NCBI GenBank assembly: GCA_963698275.1
Contig: CAVOQE010000004.1
Coordinates: 454,103-518,102, forward strand
Length of the DNA stretch: 64,000 bases
Source of the DNA: Anderseniella sp963698275
Lineage (GTDB): Bacteria > Pseudomonadota > Alphaproteobacteria > Rhizobiales > Aestuariivirgaceae
Reading direction: 5' to 3'
In this document: positions 7,567 to 16,386 of the stretch, in pieces
Position numbering within the stretch: the stretch's first letter is position 1
Layout of the letters: every line of letters begins with the position of its first letter
Program-made: the position numbers and the translations under genes
The notes under the pieces: model-generated
Told to the model about the DNA's origin: nothing
The model's database searches: none
What the model saw: only the letters and a program-made list of their open reading frames with translations

Positions 7567-8124
7567 CTAGCTGCTGGCCAGCGAACAGGAGGTGTTCTGC
7601 AATGCCTCCGCAGATCTCGCAGCTTCAAGCCGGTTTGCTGCGGCTGAACGAATGACCACGATGCCGGTCTGGGTGCCTGTCAGTATGGTTATGGAATTAA
7701 TGCTGCTTCCGACCGAATTGGCTGCATTCACGATGGCTTCCGGATCGGGATCATCATCATACAAATACAGGCTGAACTGCTTGCGGGGAGCCTGCTGGTC
7801 GTTCAGTGTGTAAATGGTTCCGCCGCGCGTGTTGTAGACCTCCAGAGCCCAGTATTGATCCGGCACCCGGGCATTGATGCGAAGCGGTCCGGTGGACAGG
7901 TCAAACAGGCAAAGCGCATATGTCAGCTCACCGGGATATTCTGCTATGCTGGCAGCAGCCGTTCCCGGCACTGCCAGTGTCAGCTTGTTGATGCCGTTTT
8001 CGGCAAGGATGGTGTCCAGCTTGGTCTGAAACTGTTGTGACGGCACAAACAGGATGTAGCAAAGATGAGCTGCTATCGCCGTCAGCACGGTGAACAGAGC
8101 CCAGAATGTTCTGGTTGATGTCAT
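7567..8124 (-). CDS. DUF1254 domain-containing membrane-anchored protein
   Basis: The product, 185 residues, has one N-terminal membrane segment (FWALFTVLTAIAAHLCYILF, residues 7-26). The domain that follows resembles part of DUF1254, with the text RVPDQYWALEVYNTRGGTIYTLN and SLYLYDDDPDPEAIVNA. DUF1254 and DUF1214 often occur together in one protein; here they are two genes, with DUF1214 first. The ATG at 8124 overlaps the DUF1214 stop by ATGA, so translation is probably coupled. Likely located on the periplasmic face of the inner membrane. Function unknown. Confidence 0.75.
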   Translation of the reverse strand: MTSTRTFWALFTVLTAIAAHLCYILFVPSQQFQTKLDTILAENGINKLTLAVPGTAAASIAEYPGELTYALCLFDLSTGPLRINARVPDQYWALEVYNTRGGTIYTLNDQQAPRKQFSLYLYDDDPDPEAIVNAANSVGSSINSITILTGTQTGIVVIRSAAANRLEAARSAEALQNTSCSLASS

Positions 8125-8681
8125 GAGCACGATACCCGCGTCAGACTTGGCAGCCCAAGTGCACCGCTGCCGGTTCCCTGTGCAGTGATCGTGTCGCCGT
8201 CATACAAACGAAACACGACTCGCGGATCGTCGGCATTCGACATGCGCAGCCAATTGCCCGGTTGAGGTGAGGCCGAAAGCAGGACTGTGACTTTCTCGCC
8301 CATCGACATGACATCGTTCTGGGTCAGCACCTGCGGTGTACCGCCTGCATTTCCCGTCAGGGATATCGACCACCGGCGCGCCGTAGGCCTGTCTACAGAC
8401 ATCAGATACGTGCAGTCTTCCGTCAGCTTGTCTCCGCCATCGTCCTGGTTCCGGTAAAACGTCAGCACTTCACTGAAGTGTTCCGGCAACTGGCCGTTGG
8501 CAATGAATTTGGCCTGCGTGTATGGGTTGTTTGACGGATTTCCGGCCACGGGCCAGTTATTCCAGTTGCCATATTGATGGGTGAAGAAGGGGCTCTGTTC
8601 CGTCGTCATATAGCGTGCGCTGACAATGCCGACAGTAACACCAACCAGAACACTCACCGCAAACCTGACTGACGGGTTCAT
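8121..8681 (-). CDS. DUF1214 domain-containing protein
   Basis: A 186-residue protein with an N-terminal membrane or signal segment (VRFAVSVLVGVTVGIVSARY) followed by a DUF1214-like region. Characteristic text includes NNPYTQAKFIANGQLPEH near residue 51 and the later RRWSISLTGNAGG. It is the first gene of a two-gene unit with the DUF1254 protein and overlaps it by four bases. This paired arrangement occurs in other rhizobia next to cell-envelope genes. No enzymatic motif is visible. Confidence 0.75.
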   Translation of the reverse strand: MNPSVRFAVSVLVGVTVGIVSARYMTTEQSPFFTHQYGNWNNWPVAGNPSNNPYTQAKFIANGQLPEHFSEVLTFYRNQDDGGDKLTEDCTYLMSVDRPTARRWSISLTGNAGGTPQVLTQNDVMSMGEKVTVLLSASPQPGNWLRMSNADDPRVVFRLYDGDTITAQGTGSGALGLPSLTRVSCS

Positions 8682-8829
8682 ATTTCTACAACGCTGCTAA
8701 TAGGCCGGTTTTCGGTGAAACCACGTCCACTCCCATAACCGGCTCGAATTCTCATACACCTTTATAGTCCATAGCGCGGCAAGTTGTGACAAGAATCAAC
8801 CTGATCCACAGGGGATTTTTTCAGGTCAA

Positions 8830-8862
8830 CCTGGGTTCAAGCTTAACCCGTGAACCTGATCT
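8830..8862 (-). repeat. Partial copy (C) of the dispersed intergenic repeat
   Basis: Read on the minus strand the segment is GATCAGGTTCACGGGTTAAG followed by CTTGAA. It shares the TTCACGGGTT..CTTGAA part with copy B and the GATCAGGT start with the palindrome at 7466. It touches the stop codon of the PBP1A gene. Confidence 0.45.
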
Positions 8863-11143
8863 AACGTGACTGAAGCAGCTGGCGCAATCTCTTGGAATTG
8901 CGTTTGCGAACGTTTCCCCGGCGGCGTCGTTTTTCAGCGCGACGGGTCTTCGCCGAACGGCGCGCGTTTGTTGCCCTCTTCGATTTGATAACCTTGAGTT
9001 TGCTATCCTCGTTCTTGAACAGGGTGAACATGTCTCTCAGCACGTTGACGACAGCATCCTCGCCTGAATCTTCGCCGGATCCGTCGATCTGGATTTCCTC
9101 GGTGGTCTGTATGGCTGCAACCTCAACTTCAGGTCCACCGATATTGTCCAGTGTATTGCGGTTGTTCTCCAGGAAAGCAAAGTGTTCTTCTTCAGCAGGC
9201 AGGCCGATAAGTGATATCGGTCTCTTGGCCCTGTCGGCCCGCAGCATGTAGGCTTTCCAGGTGCGTGCAGGGATTGAACCGCCGGTTGCCCGGCGGGTCG
9301 GTGAGTAATCGTCATTGCCGTACCAGACACCCGTGACGTACTTGCCCGTGAAGCCCACAAACCAGGCGTCACGATAGCTTTGGGTCGTGCCGGTTTTGCC
9401 GGCTGCAGGCGTGTAGCCAAGGTCGGCCCGCCGGGCAGTGCCGGATTTTATCACCTGCCCCATCATGCGGGTGAGGTCGCCGGCAACCGATGCCGGGATG
9501 ACCTGGCGTTCAGGCGGTGCATGGCGTCTGCGGTTGTAAATGACCTCGCCCGAAGCGCGACGGATTTCCAGCACCGTGTGCGGGTTGCTCAATCTGCCGC
9601 CATTGGCAAATGTTGCGTATCCCCGGGTGATGTCCAGAACCGTCATGCCATTTGCGCCAAGAACCATGGACGGCACAGACAAAAGCTCGGCCTGAACACC
9701 GACGCGCTTTGCGGCGTCGATGATTTTCTTGCGCCCGATCTGGGCCATGATGCGGACCGGAACGGTATTGTAGGATTTCGCCAGTGCGGTGATCAGATTT
9801 GTGCGCCCTGCATAGCGATGTGAATAGTTTCTTGGTGACCATTTGCCGATGGTTATCGGCGCATCGACAATTGACGTTTCAGGTGTCATGCCGTCGAGCA
9901 GGGCAGCAAGGTAAACGAACGGTTTGAATGCCGAGCCGGGCTGGCGCAATGCGTCCGTGGCCCGGTTGAACTGACTTTCTTCATAATTGTTGCCGCCAAC
10001 GATTGCCTTCACGGCGCCGCCGGGCGTCATCGAAACCAGGGCTGCCTGGCTGGCATTGTAGCGTTCACCCTCTGCCGCCAGCATGTTGGCAGTCTCCAGT
10101 TCTGCAGCCTTCTGCATCGCCAGATCAATGGTGGTCTTGACCTCGACAACATAGTCATCCGTCAGGTTTTGCTCTTCCATGACGGCGAGCGTTTCCTTGT
10201 AGGCCCAGTCAAGAAAGTAATTCGGGCTGGCAAAGATGTCGTTTTCAATTGCCTTGGCCGGGTTCTGGGTTGCGTCGAGAAACTGGCCCTGGGTGATGTA
10301 GCCAACATCCAGCATGCGGGCCAGAACAACGCTGGCACGCGCTATCGCGGCTTCGCGATTGACATGCGGGGCATAGCTTGACGGCGCCTTGAACAGGCCG
10401 GCCAGGATGGCGGCTTCAGGCAGGTTCACATCACGAACCGATTTGCCGAAATAAAACTGCGTCGCCGCTTCCATGCCGTAGGTGCCGCCGCCGAGATAGG
10501 TACGGTCAAGATACAGCTTGAGGATTTCAGCCTTGCTCAGCCGGGCCTCGATCCACAATGCCAGGAACGCTTCATGTACTTTCCGGCGCAAGGAGCGTTC
10601 AGGCGACAGAAACAGGTTCTTGGCAAGCTGCTGGGTCAGGGTTGAGCCGCCCTGGACAACATCCTGCGCCTTGGCATTGGCAATCATGGCGCGGAAGGTG
10701 CCCACCACATCAACGCCGAAATGCTGAAAGAAACGCACATCTTCGGTCGCCAGCACGGCCTTGACCAGATGCGGCGGCACTTCTTCCAGCGGAATGGCAT
10801 CATCCTGCAAAACGCCGCGCTTGCCGATTATTTCGCCATTGATGTCAGTGAAGGTGACCGCGTACTGGCGGCCTGAATTCCAGATATCGTCGGTTTCATT
10901 CAGTGTCGGCAGGGCGACAGTGATAACGCCAAGCGCAAAGACAGTGCCGAATGTGGCGGCATCATCGAACAAATCGACTATGACCCGCTTGATGCCGGTT
11001 ACCCTGAAGCGCATCAGAAACTGGGAATACGCAAGCCAGCCGCGCCTGAGACCATCGTACAGCTCGAAGGCATAGTGGGAAAACAACTCATCCAGTTTCA
11101 TGAAGAACTGGAAAATTTTCCTGAATATCGAATTGTCAATCAA
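8861..11143 (-). CDS. pbp1A: Class A penicillin-binding protein (PBP1A family)
   Basis: A 760-residue bifunctional peptidoglycan synthase. An N-terminal cytoplasmic part and a membrane segment (about residues 65-85) come first. The glycosyltransferase domain follows, with EDVRFFQHFGVD and QGGSTLTQQLAKNLF. The transpeptidase domain has the active serine motif SAFK, the second motif SYN and the third motif KTGTT. The C-terminus is a strongly basic Lys/Arg tail of about 45 residues, possibly an additional wall or nucleic-acid contact. The start is taken as TTG at 11143 because rhizobial homologues share the text just after it; an ATG at 11101 (MKLDELF) is the alternative. Confidence 0.92.
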   Translation of the reverse strand: MIDNSIFRKIFQFFMKLDELFSHYAFELYDGLRRGWLAYSQFLMRFRVTGIKRVIVDLFDDAATFGTVFALGVITVALPTLNETDDIWNSGRQYAVTFTDINGEIIGKRGVLQDDAIPLEEVPPHLVKAVLATEDVRFFQHFGVDVVGTFRAMIANAKAQDVVQGGSTLTQQLAKNLFLSPERSLRRKVHEAFLALWIEARLSKAEILKLYLDRTYLGGGTYGMEAATQFYFGKSVRDVNLPEAAILAGLFKAPSSYAPHVNREAAIARASVVLARMLDVGYITQGQFLDATQNPAKAIENDIFASPNYFLDWAYKETLAVMEEQNLTDDYVVEVKTTIDLAMQKAAELETANMLAAEGERYNASQAALVSMTPGGAVKAIVGGNNYEESQFNRATDALRQPGSAFKPFVYLAALLDGMTPETSIVDAPITIGKWSPRNYSHRYAGRTNLITALAKSYNTVPVRIMAQIGRKKIIDAAKRVGVQAELLSVPSMVLGANGMTVLDITRGYATFANGGRLSNPHTVLEIRRASGEVIYNRRRHAPPERQVIPASVAGDLTRMMGQVIKSGTARRADLGYTPAAGKTGTTQSYRDAWFVGFTGKYVTGVWYGNDDYSPTRRATGGSIPARTWKAYMLRADRAKRPISLIGLPAEEEHFAFLENNRNTLDNIGGPEVEVAAIQTTEEIQIDGSGEDSGEDAVVNVLRDMFTLFKNEDSKLKVIKSKRATNARRSAKTRRAEKRRRRGNVRKRNSKRLRQLLQSR

Positions 11144-11336
11144 TCTCTTGCTTCCGGTATTGTCAGGTGCTGTGATGAGCCATCGTCAACCAGTAGTGTC
11201 AGTCGAATTGTGCTCATATTTGTTACGCCAGCCGAGCCTGCTGATTTGGATACATGGTCCGGATCCCGTTAAGAGCCTAACTTAAAACAGATAATTGAAC
11301 AACTTTCCAACTTCACATGATCTTGAGCACCGAAAC

Positions 11337-11780
11337 ATGAATTCTTCAACCCCGTTTTGGGAGGTCAAGAAACTCAAGGATATGTCGCGCAAGGAATGGG
11401 AATCTCTGTGCGACGGATGCGGGCGCTGCTGCCTCGTCAAGCTGGAAGATGAAGACACCGGTGATATATATACTACCGACGTCAGCTGCAAGCTGCTCAA
11501 TTGCCGGACCTGCCGCTGCAAGAGCTATGCAAACCGGCATGATATCGTCGATGATTGCATCAAGCTGGATCCGGCCAATGTCACTGAGCTTGGCTGGCTG
11601 CCCGACACCTGCGCCTATCGGCTGATCTGGGAAGAAAAACCGCTGCATCCCTGGCACCCCCTGATTTCAGGAACACCGCACAGCGTGCACACGGCCGGTA
11701 TTTCGGTGCGCGGTAAGGTCACCAGCGAAGATCAGGTGGCGCTGGAAGACCTGCCATCGCGGATATGCGACTGGCCTTAG
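11337..11780 (+). CDS. YcgN family cysteine-cluster protein (UPF0260)
   Basis: A 147-residue cysteine-rich protein matching the YcgN/UPF0260 family. Conserved cysteine groups are CDGCGRCC near residue 27 and CKLLNCRTCRCKSY near residue 51, then DDCIKLDP and LPDTCAYRLI. The cluster pattern suggests binding of a metal or Fe-S centre, but the family's biochemistry is not established to my knowledge. The ATG at 11337 gives the usual length; an earlier in-frame TTG at 11295 adds text unlike the family. The gene is divergent from pbp1A, and 11144-11336 holds the two promoters. Confidence 0.85.
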   Translation: MNSSTPFWEVKKLKDMSRKEWESLCDGCGRCCLVKLEDEDTGDIYTTDVSCKLLNCRTCRCKSYANRHDIVDDCIKLDPANVTELGWLPDTCAYRLIWEEKPLHPWHPLISGTPHSVHTAGISVRGKVTSEDQVALEDLPSRICDWP

Positions 11781-11859
11781 CCATCGCGATGGTTTCCAAA
11801 CCGGCGGCTCTTGCTCTACTCTTAATGCCATCTGAATTTTCTCTGGCTGGTGGTACCCC

Positions 11860-12534
11860 ATGAATGTTGAAGACGCAGCACGCGCACGATACAGCTGTCG
11901 TGCATTTCTCGCAGACAAACCCGTAGACCGCAAAACGGTGGAAGACCTGCTCGCCATTGCCGCAACCGCGCCGTCCGGGGGCAATCTGCAGCCGTGGAAC
12001 ATCATCGCGCTGAGCGGAGAACCGCTTGCCGCCCTCATTGATGACGTGAAGGGGCAGGTGAGCGACCTGCCTCGGGGCGAGGGCAGTGAGTACCGCATTT
12101 ACCCGCAAAACCTGAAAGAGCCGTACTTCGCCAGGCGTCACAAGTGCGGCGAGGATCTGTATGCCACCATTGGCGTGGGGCGCGAGGACAAACCGGGCCG
12201 GATGAAGCAGTTTGGCCGCAACATTGAACTGTTCTCTGCGCCGGTGGGCCTGTTTGTCTATCTCGACCGTCAGATGCAACCCGGCCAGTGGTCTGACGCC
12301 GGCATGTTTATCCAGACACTGATGTTGGCGGCAACTGCGCGCGGGCTTGCGACATGCGGCCAGGAATTCTGGGCCATGTGGCATAAGTCGGTTGCCCGTT
12401 ACACCGACCCGCCGGACGACTGGATGCTGTTTTGCGGCATTGCGCTAGGCGTTCCTGATCCCGCAGCGCCGATCAACTCCCTGAAAACAGACAGGGCACC
12501 AATAGCGGAGTTTGCGCGCTTCACTGGCTTTTGA
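11860..12534 (+). CDS. Nitroreductase family FMN-dependent oxidoreductase
   Basis: A 224-residue protein of the nitroreductase superfamily, which uses FMN and NAD(P)H to reduce nitro compounds, quinones or other electrophiles. Visible features are the N-terminal FMN-phosphate contact RYSCRAF, the loop ATAPSGGNLQPWNII at about residue 42, and the C-terminal GIALGVPDP typical of this group. It is probably a cytoplasmic dimer. The substrate cannot be told from the sequence. It stands between unrelated genes on the same strand, 79 bases after the cysteine-cluster gene. Confidence 0.88.
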   Translation: MNVEDAARARYSCRAFLADKPVDRKTVEDLLAIAATAPSGGNLQPWNIIALSGEPLAALIDDVKGQVSDLPRGEGSEYRIYPQNLKEPYFARRHKCGEDLYATIGVGREDKPGRMKQFGRNIELFSAPVGLFVYLDRQMQPGQWSDAGMFIQTLMLAATARGLATCGQEFWAMWHKSVARYTDPPDDWMLFCGIALGVPDPAAPINSLKTDRAPIAEFARFTGF

Positions 12535-12608
12535 GGGGGTATTTGGATGTTCATCACGTGTTCATGTGCAATGATGCATGGTCCGTCTCGAAATCGGCAC
12601 CCCATGAA

Positions 12609-13067
12609 GTGAGCAAATTGAAAAAGCTATTGATAACATTGATTTGCCTGATGATAGGCACAGGCACTGCAGGCGTTTCAGCGTCTGCGGCGCCGGTGAT
12701 GTCGATGACGCAAACCTCCATTCTGGAAAACTTGACCGAAGACGCGATGGCAGATGCTGAGGACGCGTTGCCCCTTATGGACGCAAACGGCGGTTTCAGA
12801 CCGCAACGGGCTATTGGCAGGCGTGCTGATCGTGCACTCAGGAGGCAGGGTGGCTTTGGCAATCGTGGTGGTCTTGCAGCCATTGCGCCTCTTATTCGTG
12901 TGGCCGGTGCATCCAGTGCAAAGCGCGCTGCCGAACGTGCTGCCGGCGGGCGTGCGGTTAAGGTGGTCAAAAAGGGTGGCAGGTTTATAGTCACCGTGGT
13001 ATCGGGCGGTAGTGCAAGGCGTTGCGTCGTGGATGCACAAAGCGGACAGGTTCTGGGCTGCCGCTAG
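12609..13067 (+). CDS. Small secreted protein upstream of FeuPQ-like system (FeuN-like candidate)
   Basis: The product, about 152 residues from a GTG at 12609, has a signal peptide (KKLLITLICLMIGTGTAGVSA), a middle part rich in Arg, Gly and Ala, and a compact C-terminal stretch GGRFIVTVVSGGSARRCVVD that resembles a PepSY-like strand pattern. In Sinorhizobium a small periplasmic inhibitor, FeuN, is encoded just before the feuPQ sensor-regulator genes. Position, signal peptide and size make this protein a candidate for a similar role, but I see no direct sequence proof. A small hairpin (GGCCAT/ATGGCC) follows its stop. Confidence 0.55.
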   Translation: MSKLKKLLITLICLMIGTGTAGVSASAAPVMSMTQTSILENLTEDAMADAEDALPLMDANGGFRPQRAIGRRADRALRRQGGFGNRGGLAAIAPLIRVAGASSAKRAAERAAGGRAVKVVKKGGRFIVTVVSGGSARRCVVDAQSGQVLGCR

Positions 13068-13125
13068 GCCATCAGCTCATGGCCTGGATCAAATTGGCTG
13101 AACGATCTGAACAAGCGAGGATGGT

Positions 13126-13797
13126 GTGCGTTTACTGGTAGTTGAAGATGATCCGGACCTGAACCGGCAATTGGTAACGGCGCTTGGTGACGCAGGCTAT
13201 GCTGTAGATACCGCGACCGATGGCGAAGAAGGCCATTTTCTCGGTGATACGGAACCCTATGATGCCGTCATTCTCGATATTGGCCTGCCCGTCATGGACG
13301 GGGTCTCCGTGCTGGAAAGCTGGCGCCGTGACGGCCGCAAGATGCCGGTACTCATCCTGACTGCCCGGGATCGCTGGAGTGACAAGGTCGCCGGTTTTGA
13401 CGCCGGTGCGGATGATTATGTTGCAAAGCCGTTTCACATGGAAGAAGTGCTGGCCCGGGTTCGCGCACTGCTGCGCCGGGCATCCGGCAATGCATCATCC
13501 GAAATGACCTGTGGCGACCTGGCACTTGATACCAGCAGTGCCCGGGTCACGGTTAATGGCGGCGCGATCAAGCTGACCTCGCTCGAGTTCCGCCTGCTCA
13601 GCTACATGATGCATCACAAGGGCAAGGTCATTTCGCGCACCGAACTGGTCGAGCATCTCTATGACCAGGATTTTGACCGTGACTCCAACACCATCGAAGT
13701 GTTTGTCGGCCGGCTTCGCAAGAAGCTGGGCATTGATGTACTGAAAACCGTTCGTGGTCTTGGCTATTGCCTGTCAGAGCCGGATGATCAGTCGTAG
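13126..13797 (+). CDS. feuP: OmpR-family response regulator, FeuP-like
   Basis: A 223-residue two-component response regulator. The receiver domain has acidic residues EDD at 7-9, the phosphoacceptor D51 in VILDIGLP, and the conserved Lys in VAKPF. The C-terminal winged helix has the text SRTELVEHLYDQDFDRDSNT and IEVFVGRLRKKLG typical of the FeuP/PhoP group in rhizobia. In Sinorhizobium, FeuP controls export of cyclic beta-glucan and osmotic adaptation; the target here is not known. The start codon is a GTG. The stop overlaps the sensor kinase start by 14 bases. Confidence 0.85.
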   Translation: MRLLVVEDDPDLNRQLVTALGDAGYAVDTATDGEEGHFLGDTEPYDAVILDIGLPVMDGVSVLESWRRDGRKMPVLILTARDRWSDKVAGFDAGADDYVAKPFHMEEVLARVRALLRRASGNASSEMTCGDLALDTSSARVTVNGGAIKLTSLEFRLLSYMMHHKGKVISRTELVEHLYDQDFDRDSNTIEVFVGRLRKKLGIDVLKTVRGLGYCLSEPDDQS

Positions 13798-15175
13798 TTC
13801 ACTTGCCTTCCGGCTGATCGCCGCTGCCTCGGTTGTCAGCGTAGTGCTGCTGATCGCCGCCGGCATTCTGCTGAGCTCCCTGTTTACCGCTGCGGTTGAG
13901 CGCAGTCTCGATGCCCGCCTGCAGGCTGTGATGGATGGCTTGCTGGCGTCGGTTGAGCTTGAAAAGGAAGTGCCGAAAATCAATAACGTCCTGGCTGACA
14001 CGCGCTTTGAAATTCCGCTGGCAGGCTGGTACTGGCAGATTTCGTCGCTGGATGGCGATCCCGCGCGCCAGGTCGCATCCGCATCATTGCTGGACGAACG
14101 GCTGCCGCTCACACAGTTCATGCAACCGGACCGGCGCGCGGGAAATCGCATGAGCGGATACCTCGAAGACCAGTCCGGCAATACTTTGCGGGTCATCGAA
14201 CAGCGCTTTACCCTGTTCGGCAGCAAGGAACAGTATTCCTTTCTCGTGGCGGGAAACTTCGACGAACTGCAAACCGAAGTGTCCGCGTTCAACAACGCAC
14301 TGATTGCCGTGCTCGGCCTGCTGGGTGTTGGTCTTGTGGCGGCAATCCTGCTGCAGGTCAGATATGGTCTGCGGCCGCTGTCGGACCTGCAGGGCGAACT
14401 GTCAGAGATCCGTGAAGGCGAGCAGGAACGCATCGCCGGCAGCTATCCTGACGAGATTCAGACGGTAACCGATGAACTCAATCTGTTGTTGAAATCCAAC
14501 ACGGAAGTAATTGAGCGCGCCCGCACCCAGGTGGGCAATCTGGCCCATGCGCTGAAAACCCCGTTGAGCGTCCTGACCAATGAGGCCGGCATTCATGGCG
14601 GCAGCCTGGGCAGGAAAGTCTCCGAACAGACCGGTGTCATGCGCGACCAGGTGTCGATGTACCTTGATCGCGCACGGCGCGCGGCGCGCGCCAAGACAAT
14701 CGGTGCTGCGACCGACGCCAGCGATGTGGTGAAGTCGATCGTGCGTACGCTGGAACGGATTCATGTCGACCGAAAGGTCTCGGTCAAGGCCAGGTACGAC
14801 ACTGACATTCGCTTTCGTGGCGAACGCCAGGACCTGGAGGAGATGGTCGGCAACCTGCTGGACAACGCCTTCAAGTGGACCAATGGCAAGGTTGCCGTTG
14901 GCGTTCGCCGGTCAGCATCCCCCCTCGACAACCGGATTGCGTGGATTGATGTGTGCGTGGAAGACAATGGCCCCGGCCTGCCTGATGGCGGTGCCGCCAT
15001 TGCCATGGAGCGCGGCAAGCGGCTTGATGAAACCAAGCCCGGTTCCGGCCTGGGCTTGTCGATTGTGAGTGAAACCGCGGCCATGTATGGCGGCAAACTG
15101 TTTCTGGACAAGAGCGATCTTGGCGGCCTGCACGCAATCCTGACCTTGCCGGCCGCGCGCCGTGGCGATGGGTAG
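13784..15175 (+). CDS. feuQ: Sensor histidine kinase, FeuQ-like
   Basis: A 463-residue membrane kinase. It has an N-terminal membrane segment (about residues 8-28), a periplasmic sensing region of about 150 residues, a second membrane segment (VLGLLGVGLVAAILLQV, near 175-193) and a HAMP-like linker. The phosphorylation site lies in VGNLAHALKTPLSVL, the variant H-box of the PhoQ/FeuQ group. The ATPase part contains NLLDNAFKW, EDNGPGLP and GSGLGLSI. It forms a complete two-component system with the overlapping regulator. The periplasmic small protein upstream might modulate its sensing domain. Confidence 0.85.
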   Translation: MISRSSLAFRLIAAASVVSVVLLIAAGILLSSLFTAAVERSLDARLQAVMDGLLASVELEKEVPKINNVLADTRFEIPLAGWYWQISSLDGDPARQVASASLLDERLPLTQFMQPDRRAGNRMSGYLEDQSGNTLRVIEQRFTLFGSKEQYSFLVAGNFDELQTEVSAFNNALIAVLGLLGVGLVAAILLQVRYGLRPLSDLQGELSEIREGEQERIAGSYPDEIQTVTDELNLLLKSNTEVIERARTQVGNLAHALKTPLSVLTNEAGIHGGSLGRKVSEQTGVMRDQVSMYLDRARRAARAKTIGAATDASDVVKSIVRTLERIHVDRKVSVKARYDTDIRFRGERQDLEEMVGNLLDNAFKWTNGKVAVGVRRSASPLDNRIAWIDVCVEDNGPGLPDGGAAIAMERGKRLDETKPGSGLGLSIVSETAAMYGGKLFLDKSDLGGLHAILTLPAARRGDG

Positions 15176-15186
15176 AGCGAAAGCCC

Positions 15187-16179
15187 CTAAGTCTGTTCCT
15201 CGGATACCGAACTGTTGGGCAGGCCGCGCTCGCGGTATGGTGTGCGCGAATAATAGGCGCGATAGCATTTCGAGAAATGCGATGGGGATGAGAACCCGCA
15301 CGCCAGCGCCACATTGATCACCGACATGCTGGTTTGCAGCAGCAGGGAGCGGGCTTTCTTCAGGCGCAACTCCAGGTAATAGCGTTTCGGTGAGCGGTCC
15401 AGATAGCGTCGGAACAGTCGTTCAAGTTGCCGCGTGGACAGGCCCGCCTGGCGCGCCAGCAGGCTGGGCGACAGCGGGTCTTCCAGATTGTTTTCCATCT
15501 GCTCGATGATGCCGACCATCTTCGGGTGGCGTGCGCCGATACGGGCAGGCAGTGACATCCGTTGATGTTCGCCCGGTTGCCTGATCGGCGAATGCAGGAT
15601 GTTTTCGGCAACACTCGATGCAAGCACCTGCCCGTGCTGCGATGAAATCAGTGCCAGGATCATGTCCAGGGCCGATGTTCCACCGGCACCGGTAAAGCGG
15701 TCACGGTCCACCTCGAACAGGCCGGAGGTGACATTGATGTCCGGAAATTCCTCGATGAAACCCGGCTGGTTTTCCCAGTGGATCGTGCAGGTATATCCGT
15801 CCAGCAATCCCGCCATCGCCAGCAATTGCGCACCGGTGCAGATGGCCCCGATATCGGTGCCAAGCCGGGCCTGCTTGCGCAGCCAGTTGAACAGGGTTTT
15901 TTCGCCGTACTGGTTAACATTTGTGCCGCCGCAAACAATAACGGTCGCATGGTCGGGTATGGCCTCCAGATCGCCGTCCGGCACCAGCGTAATGCCGTTG
16001 GACGCCGTTATCGGCGACCCATCGCTTGAATGGATGGTCCAGCTGTAAAGCTCTTTTTCCGACTGCCTGTTGGCCAGTCGCAACGGATCAATCACCGACG
16101 TCACCGGCAAAAGCGTGAACTCCGGTACCAGGACCAGGGCAATCGGCATCGGCAAGTCTCTGGATTTGTCACCAAACAT
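15187..16179 (-). CDS. GlxA family transcriptional regulator (DJ-1/PfpI plus AraC-type HTH)
   Basis: A 330-residue regulator with an N-terminal class I glutamine amidotransferase-like domain (about residues 10-190, with CTGAQLLAMAGLLDG) and a C-terminal AraC helix-turn-helix pair (about 225-320: LARQAGLSTRQLERLFRRYL, then ALACGFSSPSHFSKCYR). This architecture includes GbdR-type activators of glycine betaine and sarcosine catabolism. Divergent transcription from the metF-like gene, with soxBDAG a few kb away, supports a role in methylated-glycine metabolism. A direct-repeat motif shared by the two target promoters is listed separately. Specific ligand unknown. Confidence 0.85.
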   Translation of the reverse strand: MFGDKSRDLPMPIALVLVPEFTLLPVTSVIDPLRLANRQSEKELYSWTIHSSDGSPITASNGITLVPDGDLEAIPDHATVIVCGGTNVNQYGEKTLFNWLRKQARLGTDIGAICTGAQLLAMAGLLDGYTCTIHWENQPGFIEEFPDINVTSGLFEVDRDRFTGAGGTSALDMILALISSQHGQVLASSVAENILHSPIRQPGEHQRMSLPARIGARHPKMVGIIEQMENNLEDPLSPSLLARQAGLSTRQLERLFRRYLDRSPKRYYLELRLKKARSLLLQTSMSVINVALACGFSSPSHFSKCYRAYYSRTPYRERGLPNSSVSEEQT

Positions 16180-16293
16180 TGGCTTCAGACTTTCCTCGAG
16201 TTGCGGGTGTCGGCCAGGTAAGTTTCGCGAACCTCACTCATTGGTCCCGAACCGTTATTGGCCCAGGACGCCGGCCACATTGTGTGGAAACGC

Positions 16294-16319
16294 GTCGCAT
16301 CTGTCACTGCCAAGTCGCA
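16294..16319 (+). promoter_or_regulatory. Putative operator: GTCGCA direct repeat upstream of metF-like gene
   Basis: Two GTCGCA hexamers at 16294-16299 and 16314-16319 are 20 bases apart start to start, about two helical turns, and lie 70-95 bases before the metF-like start codon. The same pair in the same orientation relative to the gene occurs before soxB. The spacing suits an AraC-family regulator; the divergent GlxA-type gene is the likely partner. Confidence 0.5.
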
Positions 16320-16386
16320 AAAACCATGCCTGCCTGTAGACAAATACCGCATGATCTGCAGCTATCTGCTTATGAGGACTACGTCA

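Noticed and set aside
11719..12384. A 221-codon open frame on the minus strand
   Set aside because: It is the reverse of the nitroreductase gene and shows no protein-like motif.
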